DNA of 64,000 nt from positions 62,001-126,000 of the forward strand of contig CAJODL010000001.1 in assembly GCA_905233165.1 (NCBI GenBank). The letters run 5' to 3'. The DNA is from an uncultured Prevotella sp. (lineage in GTDB: Bacteria; Bacteroidota; Bacteroidia; Bacteroidales; Bacteroidaceae). Under the pieces are notes generated by a model, which was given only the letters and a program-made list of their open reading frames with translations, was not told where the DNA came from and ran no database searches. This document shows, piece after piece, positions 10,333-19,296 of the stretch. The translations under genes and the position numbers were made by a program. Every line of letters starts with the position of its first letter. Position 1 is the first letter of the stretch.

Positions 10333-10364
10333 CAAATATACCTATTTCCTAAGACTCACGCAAG
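10333..10364 (-). promoter_or_regulatory. Bacteroidota-type promoter of the 1246-residue protein gene
   Basis: On the minus strand a -7 box TATATTTG (10333-10340) fits TAnnTTTG, and CTTG (10361-10364) lies exactly 20 bp upstream, near the TTTG -33 consensus. The transcript would have a leader of about 65 nt. Confidence 0.65.
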
Positions 10365-10520
10365 AAAAATTTGTAAAAATTTCTCCCACCATCTTAAATT
10401 TTAACATTTCACCCCCGAAATTGCAACTTTAACATAGCAAAGAGTTACCTGAAATACCAAATATTTTCTCTGTAATTACATAACCTCCCTTTTTTCGGCA
10501 CTCACACGAGCTTTCTTACA

Positions 10521-10600
10521 TGAAGGATTTTTATTTATCCCCTCTGATAGTTTTTGCTTACACCCCGAGAGATTTTTATTTACCTCTCGGGAGATTTTAT
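10521..10600. repeat. Degenerate ~22-nt repeats flanking the palindrome array
   Basis: Variants of CCYCTCGGGAGATTTTTATTTA recur at about 22-23-bp spacing: GGATTTTTATTTATC, GATAGTTTTTGCTTAC, GAGAGATTTTTATTTAC and GGGAGATTTTATG. The last copy runs directly into the 21-bp array. A matching CCCCTCGGAAGATTTTAT precedes the second array at 37 kb, so this flank is part of a dispersed element. Confidence 0.55.
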
Positions 10601-10680
10601 GTTCAAGGCCCTTGAACTTATGTTTAAGGCCCTTGAACTACTGTACACAGCCCTTGGACAGGTGTTTCAGGCCCTTGAAC
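10601..10680. repeat. Array of four 17-bp imperfect palindromes at 21-bp period (copy 1)
   Basis: Units are GTTCAAGGCCCTTGAAC (10601), GTTTAAGGCCCTTGAAC (10622), GTACACAGCCCTTGGAC (10643) and GTTTCAGGCCCTTGAAC (10664), separated by 4-nt spacers TTAT, TACT and AGGT. Unit 1 is self-complementary except at its centre base. The array as a whole is also an inverted repeat, since ATTTTATGTTCAAGG on the left mirrors CCTTGAACATAAAAT on the right. The same four-unit layout recurs at 37275-37354. It is not a CRISPR array: the spacers are 4 nt. Confidence 0.9.
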
Positions 10681-10695
10681 ATAAAATTACCTTAA

Positions 10696-10713
10696 GGGAA
10701 AAAATTTTTTCCC
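10696..10713. repeat. 18-bp perfect palindrome
   Basis: GGGAAAAAATTTTTTCCC is a perfect inverted repeat just right of the array. A similar, less perfect sequence, AAGGAGAAAATTATTTTCCCC, lies just left of the second array at about 37240-37260. It could be a structural or protein-binding part of the same element. Confidence 0.6.
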
Positions 10714-10798
10714 CTCGATGAAAATGATTTTTTCCTTAAACAGAAAAAATGTCGGAACGTTAAATTTTTTCAAAAAAAGATGGTTTTTCGCGCGCACA

Positions 10799-10830
10799 TT
10801 TGTGTATTAGAGAAAAAAAGACTACTTTTG
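10799..10830 (+). promoter_or_regulatory. Bacteroidota-type promoter of the GH43 gene
   Basis: TTTG (10799-10802) and TACTTTTG (10823-10830) are separated by exactly 20 bp and match the -33/-7 consensus. The start codon is 34 bp downstream of the -7 box. Confidence 0.8.
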
Positions 10831-10864
10831 CGGCAAACTAACTATAAACGAAAAAAGAATAGTA

Positions 10865-13714
10865 ATGAAGAAAATCTTAATCGCTATGATGTGTCTGTGC
10901 TCAGTTGGGGCATCAGCACAAACAGCTCTGAAGAAAGCAGACCTGGAGGCATTGAATGCCGCCAAGAGTCAGCAGGAGGTCAGCATTCACGACCCTTCGA
11001 TAGTGTACAATGAAAGTGATAAGTATTACTATATCGTAGGTTCTCATATGGGACTTGGCAAGAGTAAGGACCTTGTTGACTGGCAAAGCATCGACAACGG
11101 AAAATGGGTTATTATGCCAAACTGGTGGGAGAATTATCAGGATGGCAGCTATCTCTTTAACACTACCTTCTGGGAGGCTTTCAAGTCGAACCCAACTCAT
11201 GAAGTAAAACTGGCAAATGGTAGCACTGGTACTTTGAAAAGCTTTAATGCGGGACACTACTGCTCAATATATGCCTCTAACGACTCTGCATGGATAAAAG
11301 GAGACATGTGGGCACCAGATGTTATATACAACAAGGAAATGGGAAAATGGTGCTTCTACCTTTCGCTGAATGGCGACAACTGGGCATCTGTCATAGTTCT
11401 TATGACTGGCAACAGCCCTGTGGGACCTTTTACATACGAGGCTCCTATCGTCTTTAGTGGCTTCAACAACTACTCCTACAGCGGAAAGAAAGTAAACTAC
11501 AAGGATACCGACCTGGAACTGGTATTGGGAAACCTGACTTCTCTGCCAGCAAGATATAATGTAGGCAAGAGCTGGGGCACATACTATCCTAACTGTATCG
11601 ACCCAAATGTCTTTTATGACGAAGATGGTGAACTGTGGCTCATCTATGGCTCCTGGTCAGGAGGTATCTACTCCCTGAAACTGGACAAGAACACAGGTCT
11701 CAGGGACTATACTGTTTCATATGGCGGAACAGGAACAAGCCCGAATACTGGCGATGATGCATACTTCGGCAAGAAGATTGCCGGCGGATACTATGTTTCA
11801 GGCGAGGGTCCTTATATCAGACATATCGGAGACTATTACTACCTCTTTATGAGTTATGGTGGATTTGCTCCTGATGGAGGTTACGAGATGCGAATATTCC
11901 GCTCTACCAGCCCTACAGGACCTTTCAGGGATGGCAACAACAACCTTGCTACCTACACATCATACGCAATGAACTATGGTTCAAAAGCTACTGACAACAG
12001 AGGTTTGAAACTCATTGGTGCCTACAACGAATGGGGCAACATGACAATAGGCGAGACAGCTCAGGGTCACAACTCTGCAATAGTAGGTGCTGACGGAGAG
12101 GCTTATGTGGTATTCCACACAAAGTTCCACGACGGAACAGCAGGCCACCAAGTGCGTGTTCATCGCTTGTATGTCAACGAAAAAGGTTGGCTCGTAACAA
12201 GCCCGTTCCGCTATACAGGAGCAGAGAACTCTGTTGCTGGCATCACTACAACAAAACAGGAGGAGATTGAGACAACACAGCCTTTCGATGCTGAACAGCT
12301 GGCAGGAGATTACCACCTCATGATACATCCTTACAGACTGAACAACACAAAGATGGATGAGACTTTGCAAATACCTGTAACACTTACTGCTGACGGAAAG
12401 ATAACAGGTGAGAAGACCGGTACCTGGGCTTATACACAAGACGGAAAATCTTATATCAAACTCGTCATTGGAGGTGTGACATACTATGGTGTAGTATGCC
12501 AGCAGGGAATCAATGGCGGATGCAAGAATGCTGTTTCCATCACAACAGTATCAAATAGTGGTGTGCCAGCATGGTTGTATAAAGAAGAGGCTCAAAGTGC
12601 TATTGCATCTAACTATACTGCTATTTCGGCTTATGTAGGAACAAAGGTCGGAGGAACAGTAGATGTTACAACAAGCGCTCCTGAGATGAAGGAAAATGCA
12701 ACTCTCGAATTTACTTCAAAGAATACTGATGTAGTAACCAATGATGGCAAGATTATTCCACAGGCAACAGACACAAAGGTAGCTATAACTCCATATACCA
12801 TCTCTTGTGGAGACTACTACTATAAATACTCCACCTTTATGGCTCAATACCTGAATGTAAAGGCTGGAGACGCAGAAAGCGGAGCTGTTGCACACTATGC
12901 TCTCAATGCTCTTGATAATACTAATGAGTATAACCCAGCAGAGCAGATGACAGCTCTCAATAGTGGAACTATCTCAAAACCAAGCGTTTACAACGATACT
13001 GAAAGAGGAAATGTGATAAAGCAAAACGCTGGTACATCAACATCAGCAAACAGCTATGTTCGCATGCCTAACCCACTCTACAACTCTTCTGCTGAAGGAT
13101 TTACAGTAAACTTCTGGGTTAAGCCTATATCAAGAAATACCTGGGGGGCTTACTTCTCATTCTTCGAGGGCGACAAGCCTTCTGCTACAGGAGGACGATT
13201 CTACCTTACCAACAATGCATACATTGGATATAATGGTGCAGCAGGATGGTTTGACATCAACAAAACTGATACTGTAACATATTACGACATTCCTGTAAAC
13301 GAGTGGTCTATGGTTACTATGACAGCTACATCAGCAGGAGTACAGTTCTATGTAAATGGTTATCCTCATTCTCCAAAGATATGGGCATCAGGCACAGGAG
13401 GTACAGAGAAAGAATTTGACTATGCAGGAATGATAGCAAATATCGACTCTTACCCATATATGTATCTTGGAACTGGCGCTTGGTGGGGCTCTGCAGCATG
13501 CTATCTCAGCGACCTGAGAGTTTACAACAAGGCTATGGGAAGCAGCGATATCCAGGCTCTGATAGCAAAGACAGAGAATCCGACAGGAATCAAGGAGTTC
13601 AAAGCTCCTGAGGTACAAAGCAACCTGAAGTCTGGCAAGTTTGTAGAGAACGGAAAGATTGTTATCTACAAAGAAGGCAAACGATATAACCTACAAGGTC
13701 AGAGGATAGATTAA
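10865..13714 (+). CDS. Secreted GH43-family glycosidase, probable endo-1,5-alpha-L-arabinanase
   Basis: This would hydrolyse arabinan or arabinose side chains outside the cell. The signal peptide ends at ASA (residue 18), leaving Gln19. The GH43 five-bladed propeller spans about 35-450 with the catalytic base in 'IHDPSIVY', a central Asp in 'CIDPNVFYDEDG' and the acid Glu in 'VSGEGPYIRH'. 'GHNSAIVG' is typical of arabinanase-type GH43. A C-terminal arabinanase domain follows ('AGDYHLMIHPYRLN', about 480-570), then an Ig-like stretch, then a LamG/concanavalin-like domain (about 680-900, 'GFTVNFWVKP'). The protein ends in the conserved tail (GKFVENGKIVIYKEGK). It has its own promoter and terminator and is probably monocistronic. 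The exact substrate is not proven; other GH43 activities remain possible. Confidence 0.88.
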   Translation: MKKILIAMMCLCSVGASAQTALKKADLEALNAAKSQQEVSIHDPSIVYNESDKYYYIVGSHMGLGKSKDLVDWQSIDNGKWVIMPNWWENYQDGSYLFNTTFWEAFKSNPTHEVKLANGSTGTLKSFNAGHYCSIYASNDSAWIKGDMWAPDVIYNKEMGKWCFYLSLNGDNWASVIVLMTGNSPVGPFTYEAPIVFSGFNNYSYSGKKVNYKDTDLELVLGNLTSLPARYNVGKSWGTYYPNCIDPNVFYDEDGELWLIYGSWSGGIYSLKLDKNTGLRDYTVSYGGTGTSPNTGDDAYFGKKIAGGYYVSGEGPYIRHIGDYYYLFMSYGGFAPDGGYEMRIFRSTSPTGPFRDGNNNLATYTSYAMNYGSKATDNRGLKLIGAYNEWGNMTIGETAQGHNSAIVGADGEAYVVFHTKFHDGTAGHQVRVHRLYVNEKGWLVTSPFRYTGAENSVAGITTTKQEEIETTQPFDAEQLAGDYHLMIHPYRLNNTKMDETLQIPVTLTADGKITGEKTGTWAYTQDGKSYIKLVIGGVTYYGVVCQQGINGGCKNAVSITTVSNSGVPAWLYKEEAQSAIASNYTAISAYVGTKVGGTVDVTTSAPEMKENATLEFTSKNTDVVTNDGKIIPQATDTKVAITPYTISCGDYYYKYSTFMAQYLNVKAGDAESGAVAHYALNALDNTNEYNPAEQMTALNSGTISKPSVYNDTERGNVIKQNAGTSTSANSYVRMPNPLYNSSAEGFTVNFWVKPISRNTWGAYFSFFEGDKPSATGGRFYLTNNAYIGYNGAAGWFDINKTDTVTYYDIPVNEWSMVTMTATSAGVQFYVNGYPHSPKIWASGTGGTEKEFDYAGMIANIDSYPYMYLGTGAWWGSAACYLSDLRVYNKAMGSSDIQALIAKTENPTGIKEFKAPEVQSNLKSGKFVENGKIVIYKEGKRYNLQGQRID

Positions 13715-13734
13715 GAATCCTCTGAATACCAAAC

Positions 13735-13770
13735 AAATAAGGCGACTCAAAACTGAGCCGCCTTATTTTA
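13735..13770. terminator. Bidirectional terminator between GH43 and the metallopeptidase-like gene
   Basis: AAATAAGGCGACTCA pairs with TGAGCCGCCTTATTT around an AAAC loop, with T-rich sequence on either side. It serves two convergent genes whose stops are 72 bp apart. Confidence 0.85.
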
Positions 13771-13786
13771 TATCCTATTACATTTT

Positions 13787-16700
13787 TTACTTTATCTCCT
13801 GTCCGGAAGAACTATACTTCTTTCCATCTTTATAGATAACTATCTTACCATCCTCAAGGAACTTACCCTTTTGTGTTTTCTCCTGAATATTACCGCTTGT
13901 CTCCTTTATACCAGTAACATTATTCAGTTCCTTCCATAAAGGTAACTCATCTTCGCTGATGATAATAAACATCTGCTTTGTAGCACTATCAGCATAATCA
14001 AAGGTGGCAATCGGGAATGTACCATATTCCTTTCCAGCAGCAGGAGCAGCAATGCTCATAGCCTTGAAGTTTCCTAATGATGGAGCCCAGGTGAACCAAT
14101 ATCCATGAGTCTTTATCTCGCCTTTCGAGGTAGAATAAGTAACATCACGGCGATCTGGCATCAGTTGGAAGTTATAGTCATCAGGCTTTGATGCAGGAGA
14201 AATACCCGTTGACATCGCAGAAGCTGTTGCACTACTTGACTGATTAGTAAGATAACGTTCATACTTCACATTCTTGAAGCGATAATATCCCTGCTTTGGA
14301 AGATATTCTATGTACCAAGCAGCAGAATCGCCTACCCATGTAGCATCTGTAGAAAGCACATCCTTCCATCCAAGAGAGTAGAAGATAGAGTTCTTGTACA
14401 TACACATCAAACTGGTTCCGAAACCGCCTTCTGCATCCTTACACATAATGTAATACTTCTTGTTATCATCGAAGTTGAAGGTATATCCAGCAATACCATT
14501 ATGTTGTGTAGTATTATAGCTTGAAGAGGTTGGGTCAAGACCATCTATGAACATTCCATAAAGCAAAGCAGAACCGCCAGCATACTGAAGTTCTATATGT
14601 CTATCCTTATCTGCACCATTGATGAGCCAGTCATAAGTAGCATTCTGTCCCCAGGCATGAGTTCCATCACCTACCCAAACCTTGTTGCCATCAGCATAAT
14701 CTACCTTTGTATATTCATTCTCAAGGAAGTGGTATATCTTGTTTGCCTCTCTTCCATACCAATACCAAGAGTGAACATTAGTATCCCAATAGCGTTCCTG
14801 GGTTCCCACACCTACTCCGTGTCCTGTTTCATGCAGAACAGTTCCTATTGCCTGATTGGCAGCATTCTGGGAAATACGCATCCAGCCTCCATAACTACAG
14901 TCAGCAGTTCCACCACCAGCGCCAGCTCCTGGTACATAGTGTCCGCTAAGATGGAATCCCATTACTCCTGTCCACTCATTGAAGTAGTCAATTGTCTGCT
15001 TTATAGCTGTACGACATCTGTCATTTGTTGCAGCATCAGGACCTGCTTCATCCCAAGACCAGGTACAATTACCAGCAGGATGGGTAACAACTTTAACCTC
15101 ATCACCATACGCCACCTGGTATGTATTATTCATAATGTACGGGCGCATGTAATATACTGTAGCAGGAGCCAGTCCCTCTGCCACAAGGATGTAACCATTA
15201 AGGCTCCAAGTCTTTGTAGAACGATTATCTGTAACAACAGGATTATGCTCTGTACTCCAGCAGACACCTCTTTCAAGGATATTGCTGCCAGCAAAGGTTG
15301 CTCTAAGCATAGCTTTAGTAGCACCACCAACGAAATCTGGATTTGTGTATGTTACTGCAGGAGCCACACCTGTTCCTTCTGTAGCATTCGCAATATTGAA
15401 TGCCAGTTCTGCATTATCCAGTTTCACGATTTCTGCTGAAAGCTCTGCAGAAGAAGCCTGATCATTCTGGCTTAAAAGGATAGCCTCATCAATAACAGCT
15501 TTAAATTCTGCTGCCCCATTCTTGCTTTCATCATAAATCTGTTGAGACTTCGCTATCTTATCTGCAAGAGCCTGATACTCTGCTATGCTGGCATTAGCAA
15601 CCTCAACAGCTTTTTGCAGCAGAATGGTAACATTTGCATCATAAGGTTTTGTCTTTGAGGTTATTTCCTTTGCAGAACTGATAGCATTATTCAGGCCATT
15701 CTTTGCAGAAGCACTCATCATGCTTGACAGCAGACCCTCTGCATTTGTCACAATACGAGAAAGTTCCTCTATAAGAGCACTATCATCAACATATCCTATC
15801 TGATAGATACGGAAGTTATCAAAAGCTAACCAGTTTCCTGTGGCACCTTCAGCTCTAACACCAATATTTGCTGTACCAGTAATAACAGTAAAGTCAACAC
15901 TATAGTCATCTGGAGTGTATATTGGAGTCTGCTTATCACCTGCAAAAACAAACATACCTGTATTTTGTGTTGACAGAGAGGCCTGACTTAAGTTCTGAGC
16001 TCCAACTGTAAGGCGATATATACCATTCGGAAGACTTACCTGTTGTGAAACAGAAGCATCACCAGCTGCGCCTGGCTTCTCAACCCATTTTTCTACATAA
16101 ATCTTTCCTTTCTTCTTTGAGAATTCAGAATTGCCCTGAGTCTTTAAATCGCTTACTATCCAGCCATTAGTATTATCCTCGAAGCTGGGGTTTGTAATAT
16201 AAAATACCTCGTAGGGATTTTCAGGCGAGATATTCTCCTCACGATATTTGGCTATCGCCTCAGTAAGAACACCTTTCTGCTCAAAGACCACATCAGGAGT
16301 AGCTGAGGCATTATCATATACCCGCTGAGCCACATCAATAGCAGCTTTCAATACAGAAGCATTATTACCACTACCATCACCATAGTATTGATTTGCAGAA
16401 GAAATTACATCTAACAATTGTGCTTTAAGTTCGCCAATTAAGTCAATATCTGTTGCTGTAAGTTTCAGGTAATCAATAACAAGGTTTGCGCTATTTCCAG
16501 AACCACCATCTCCTGCCTTATATCCTATACGAATATTGCCTGTCGTCTTCGCATTGAGGGTAAATGATATCTGATCTACTGTCCAAGCTCTGCTTGGATA
16601 ACTGGAAACGGAAGAACTTATTGTCGTTCCAGAATTAGGAATCCAGGCAAGCATTGACTTACCAGCAGATGCTGTAAAGCCGTTATATGTTGGGACAGTA

Positions 16701-17068
16701 AGGGTATAACTTCCTGCAGGCAATGTTACTGTTTGGGTATAATAAAAATCCTGTGTCCAACCAGTAGAGAGAGCTAAACCTCCACCTGCTTCACCATCAT
16801 AGCCAACAGAAGGAACTGTTCCATTATTAAAAGTACCAGCAAAACCAAATTCATAGATACCAGTAATAGTGTAATCAATGGTAAAACCTTGAGTCCAACC
16901 AGGGATTTCAAGAATTTCCTGTGCCACAGACTTTGTTTGACCAGCCTTATAATCGTAATTGCTGTCAAAGGCATAGTTCGTCAAAAAGTACTTTGTTACA
17001 TCTGTCTGCGCAACTGTCCACGTCAACATTGATGCTAATGCGAACAAAGTTAATAGTAATCTTTTCAT
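13787..17068 (-). CDS. Secreted multi-domain protein with HETGH metallopeptidase-like domain and conserved C-terminal tail
   Basis: The signal peptide (ending TVA, residue 20) leaves Gln21. Two beta-sandwich modules of carbohydrate-binding type occupy about 21-210 and 290-430 ('YITNPSFEDNTNGW'). Helical FIVAR-like linkers follow, then a fibronectin-type module ('ERGVCWST', 'GLAPATVYYMRPYI'). After about residue 690 comes a domain with 'VLHETGHGVGVGTQ', an HExxH zinc-binding motif with a nearby Gly-rich turn. I do not recognise the peptidase family. The protein ends in the shared tail (GKFLEDGKIVIYKDGK). It shares modules with the 1246-residue protein. It could degrade or bind a glycoprotein. 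It starts 53 bp after lepB on the same strand; no promoter was recognised. Confidence 0.75.
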   Translation of the reverse strand: MKRLLLTLFALASMLTWTVAQTDVTKYFLTNYAFDSNYDYKAGQTKSVAQEILEIPGWTQGFTIDYTITGIYEFGFAGTFNNGTVPSVGYDGEAGGGLALSTGWTQDFYYTQTVTLPAGSYTLTVPTYNGFTASAGKSMLAWIPNSGTTISSSVSSYPSRAWTVDQISFTLNAKTTGNIRIGYKAGDGGSGNSANLVIDYLKLTATDIDLIGELKAQLLDVISSANQYYGDGSGNNASVLKAAIDVAQRVYDNASATPDVVFEQKGVLTEAIAKYREENISPENPYEVFYITNPSFEDNTNGWIVSDLKTQGNSEFSKKKGKIYVEKWVEKPGAAGDASVSQQVSLPNGIYRLTVGAQNLSQASLSTQNTGMFVFAGDKQTPIYTPDDYSVDFTVITGTANIGVRAEGATGNWLAFDNFRIYQIGYVDDSALIEELSRIVTNAEGLLSSMMSASAKNGLNNAISSAKEITSKTKPYDANVTILLQKAVEVANASIAEYQALADKIAKSQQIYDESKNGAAEFKAVIDEAILLSQNDQASSAELSAEIVKLDNAELAFNIANATEGTGVAPAVTYTNPDFVGGATKAMLRATFAGSNILERGVCWSTEHNPVVTDNRSTKTWSLNGYILVAEGLAPATVYYMRPYIMNNTYQVAYGDEVKVVTHPAGNCTWSWDEAGPDAATNDRCRTAIKQTIDYFNEWTGVMGFHLSGHYVPGAGAGGGTADCSYGGWMRISQNAANQAIGTVLHETGHGVGVGTQERYWDTNVHSWYWYGREANKIYHFLENEYTKVDYADGNKVWVGDGTHAWGQNATYDWLINGADKDRHIELQYAGGSALLYGMFIDGLDPTSSSYNTTQHNGIAGYTFNFDDNKKYYIMCKDAEGGFGTSLMCMYKNSIFYSLGWKDVLSTDATWVGDSAAWYIEYLPKQGYYRFKNVKYERYLTNQSSSATASAMSTGISPASKPDDYNFQLMPDRRDVTYSTSKGEIKTHGYWFTWAPSLGNFKAMSIAAPAAGKEYGTFPIATFDYADSATKQMFIIISEDELPLWKELNNVTGIKETSGNIQEKTQKGKFLEDGKIVIYKDGKKYSSSGQEIK

Positions 17069-17121
17069 AACTCTTCGCTTTTGTTTAATTTTAATAGATA
17101 ATTAGGTTGATGTTTTCTATT

Positions 17122-18564
17122 CTATTTTATGTTATCAACAAACTGAAATAGGCGATTCCATCGAATTCCTTCAAAGCCTGTACGATCAGGGTCGCTGGAC
17201 CACCAAATAAGGATTGGCTTACCTACGATATGGTCTTCAGGAACGAAGCCCCAATAACGAGAATCAGCAGAATTATGGCGATTATCGCCTTGCATCCAGT
17301 AGTAGTCCATCTTGAAAGTATATTCTTTCGCCTCATTGCCATTGATGAGAATCTTTCCATCCTCAGTTACCTGAAGATCATTGCCTTCATAAACACGAAT
17401 AGGACGCTCATAGATAGGGAGATTCTCAAGTGTCAACTTAATAGATTTACCCTTCTGAGGTATCCAAACAGGTCCGTAATTATCACGAGTCCATCCATAT
17501 CGTGCATTAAGAGGATATATGTCACCAACAATTCTATCATTATTGATACGTATTGATGCTACAATATCTTTTCGAGCCTTAAGCTTCTTGTATGCCATTT
17601 GTGTCAAAGGCATACACCCCTGTTGATTAAGTTGTACCAAGTCTTCCTGAGAAATACCAAGTTCCTTTATAAGGTCCTCTGGTATCATCTCCTTCAACTT
17701 TATATAATATGTATACTGTACATTGTCTGGCTCCTTATTAGGTTTTCCATCCAAATATACAATACGATTCTTTATCTGAAGAGTTTGTCCTGGAAGTCCT
17801 ACACATCGCTTTACATAGTTTTCACGACGATCTGCTGGACGAGCTATCAGTTTACCATATTCATTCGGATTATTCAGAATATATTGCCTTCCTGCAGCAT
17901 ACGCCATACGATAGTACTGACGTAATAGCATTGGTGACAGAGAATCTAAGTTAGCCTCTACCCCACTCTCGTGAAGAATCTGCTGTCCATAGGCATAAAC
18001 CATCTGATAGTAATCATTGGGCTGCCAACGTGGTTCTGAAACAACGGTATCTCCTGCTGGATAGTTGAATACTACAATATCATTAAGCTTTACCTTTCCA
18101 AAGCCAGGAGCACGACGATAGTCCCATTGAGGCCACTCTATATAACTTTTTATTTCGCCTACAGGCAATGTGTGTTGTGTCAAAGGCATTGTCAATGGAG
18201 TCTGTGGAATACGAGGACCGTAACTAACCTTTGATACAAACAGATAGTCTCCTGTCAACAACGATTTCTCAAGAGAACTGGAAGGGATGACATAGTTCTG
18301 GAAGAAAAACAGGTTAATGAAATATACAGCTACAAGAGCAAAGACGATAGCATCCACCCATGACATTATCATTCTCATGGGATTATCAAGGTCTTTCCAC
18401 CAATCCCATCTGATTTTCTTGCTTATATATGCATCATATATAAATGGTATAACAACGAGTCCCAAAAGACTCTTCAGCCACCACAGGAACAAGAGATAAA
18501 GCACAAGGACTACTACGAATTTCGTCCATTGCAACTTCATATTTACTTTAGTCTTTACTTTCAT
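17122..18564 (-). CDS. lepB: Signal peptidase I
   Basis: This membrane serine protease cleaves signal peptides of Sec-exported proteins. At 480 residues it has the long Bacteroidota form, with two N-terminal hydrophobic segments (about 15-45 and 70-88). The catalytic Ser is in 'IPSSSLEKSL' (about residue 97), where Leu replaces the commoner Met after the Ser. The catalytic Lys is in 'NYVKRCVGLPGQ'. The GDNRxxSxDSR box appears as 'QGDNRHNSADSRYWG'. A later ATG (MKLQWTK, residue 9) could be the start. It follows dapB by 3 bp, so the two are surely co-transcribed. Confidence 0.95.
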   Translation of the reverse strand: MKVKTKVNMKLQWTKFVVVLVLYLLFLWWLKSLLGLVVIPFIYDAYISKKIRWDWWKDLDNPMRMIMSWVDAIVFALVAVYFINLFFFQNYVIPSSSLEKSLLTGDYLFVSKVSYGPRIPQTPLTMPLTQHTLPVGEIKSYIEWPQWDYRRAPGFGKVKLNDIVVFNYPAGDTVVSEPRWQPNDYYQMVYAYGQQILHESGVEANLDSLSPMLLRQYYRMAYAAGRQYILNNPNEYGKLIARPADRRENYVKRCVGLPGQTLQIKNRIVYLDGKPNKEPDNVQYTYYIKLKEMIPEDLIKELGISQEDLVQLNQQGCMPLTQMAYKKLKARKDIVASIRINNDRIVGDIYPLNARYGWTRDNYGPVWIPQKGKSIKLTLENLPIYERPIRVYEGNDLQVTEDGKILINGNEAKEYTFKMDYYWMQGDNRHNSADSRYWGFVPEDHIVGKPILIWWSSDPDRTGFEGIRWNRLFQFVDNIK

Positions 18565-18567
18565 CTA

Positions 18568-19284
18568 TCAGAATTTGAACATGTCATCAATAGTAAGCAG
18601 TCCTGTGTGTTCTGCAGTATATTCTGCAGCAAGAACAGCTCCGAGAGCAAAACCCTGGCGGGAATGTGCATCATGTGTTATGGTGATAACATCAGCAGGT
18701 GAGTCATAGCTGATGCTATGTATTCCAGGAACCTCTCCACGACGTATATCATCAATGCGAAGGACATCCTGCGATGTCTCATGCAGAGCCCATCTCTTCT
18801 TGCGATCAAGGCGCTCAACAATCTGTTCAGCAAGAGTTATAGCAGTACCAGAGGGAGCATCCAACTTATGAACATGATGTGTCTCCACCATATTTACGTC
18901 ATACTGAGGGAAACCATTCATTATCTTCGCCAAATACTTGTTTACAGCAGAGAAAATGGCTACTCCAACACTGAAATTACTTGCCCAGAACAACGTCTTT
19001 CCACCTTCAGAACAAGCCTTTCGAACATCATCACCATGATCCTTAAGCCACGCTGTTGTTCCACTTACTACCTTTACTCCTGCAGCCCAAGCTTTCAGGT
19101 AATTACCATAAGCGACAGCAGGATTTGTAAACTCTATTGCTACATCAGCAGAAGCGAAAGCAGGGCTTTCAAAATCCTGTTGGTTGTCAATATCTATAAT
19201 ACTAACTATCTCATGGCCTCGAGAAAGAGCAATCTGCTCTATCATCTTGCCCATCTTGCCATATCCTATTAATGCTATTTTCAT
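18568..19284 (-). CDS. dapB: 4-hydroxy-tetrahydrodipicolinate reductase
   Basis: This cytoplasmic enzyme reduces 4-hydroxy-tetrahydrodipicolinate in the diaminopimelate/lysine pathway. The NAD(P)-binding site is 'IGYGKMGKMIE' at the N-terminus, and the signature with catalytic residues is 'ETHHVHKLDAPSGTA'. The length of 238 residues fits the family. It lies 12 bp after rnc and 3 bp before lepB in a housekeeping unit. Confidence 0.96.
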   Translation of the reverse strand: MKIALIGYGKMGKMIEQIALSRGHEIVSIIDIDNQQDFESPAFASADVAIEFTNPAVAYGNYLKAWAAGVKVVSGTTAWLKDHGDDVRKACSEGGKTLFWASNFSVGVAIFSAVNKYLAKIMNGFPQYDVNMVETHHVHKLDAPSGTAITLAEQIVERLDRKKRWALHETSQDVLRIDDIRRGEVPGIHSISYDSPADVITITHDAHSRQGFALGAVLAAEYTAEHTGLLTIDDMFKF

Positions 19285-19296
19285 ATTTGACTTAAA

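Larger units (their letters stand above)
10260..10864. other. 605-bp divergent intergenic region
   Basis: This is the longest gene-free stretch in the window. It holds the promoter of the leftward gene (10333-10364), an AT-rich zone, ~22-nt degenerate repeats (10521-10600), a four-unit 21-bp-period palindromic array (10601-10680), an 18-bp perfect palindrome (10696-10713) and the promoter of the rightward GH43 gene (10799-10830). No ORF of note was found in it. Confidence 0.8.

Noticed and set aside
10601-10680. Possible CRISPR array at the 21-bp repeats
   Set aside because: Spacers are only 4 nt, repeats are palindromic and diverged, and no cas gene lies near.
10696-10713. GGGAAAAAATTTTTTCCC as a rho-independent terminator
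   Set aside because: It has no loop, the stem is almost all A-T, and no gene end is nearby; it fits better as a part of the repeat element.
14597-15439. 280-residue ORF antisense to the metallopeptidase-like gene
   Set aside because: Same reason: antisense shadow of a long coding sequence with no protein-like features.
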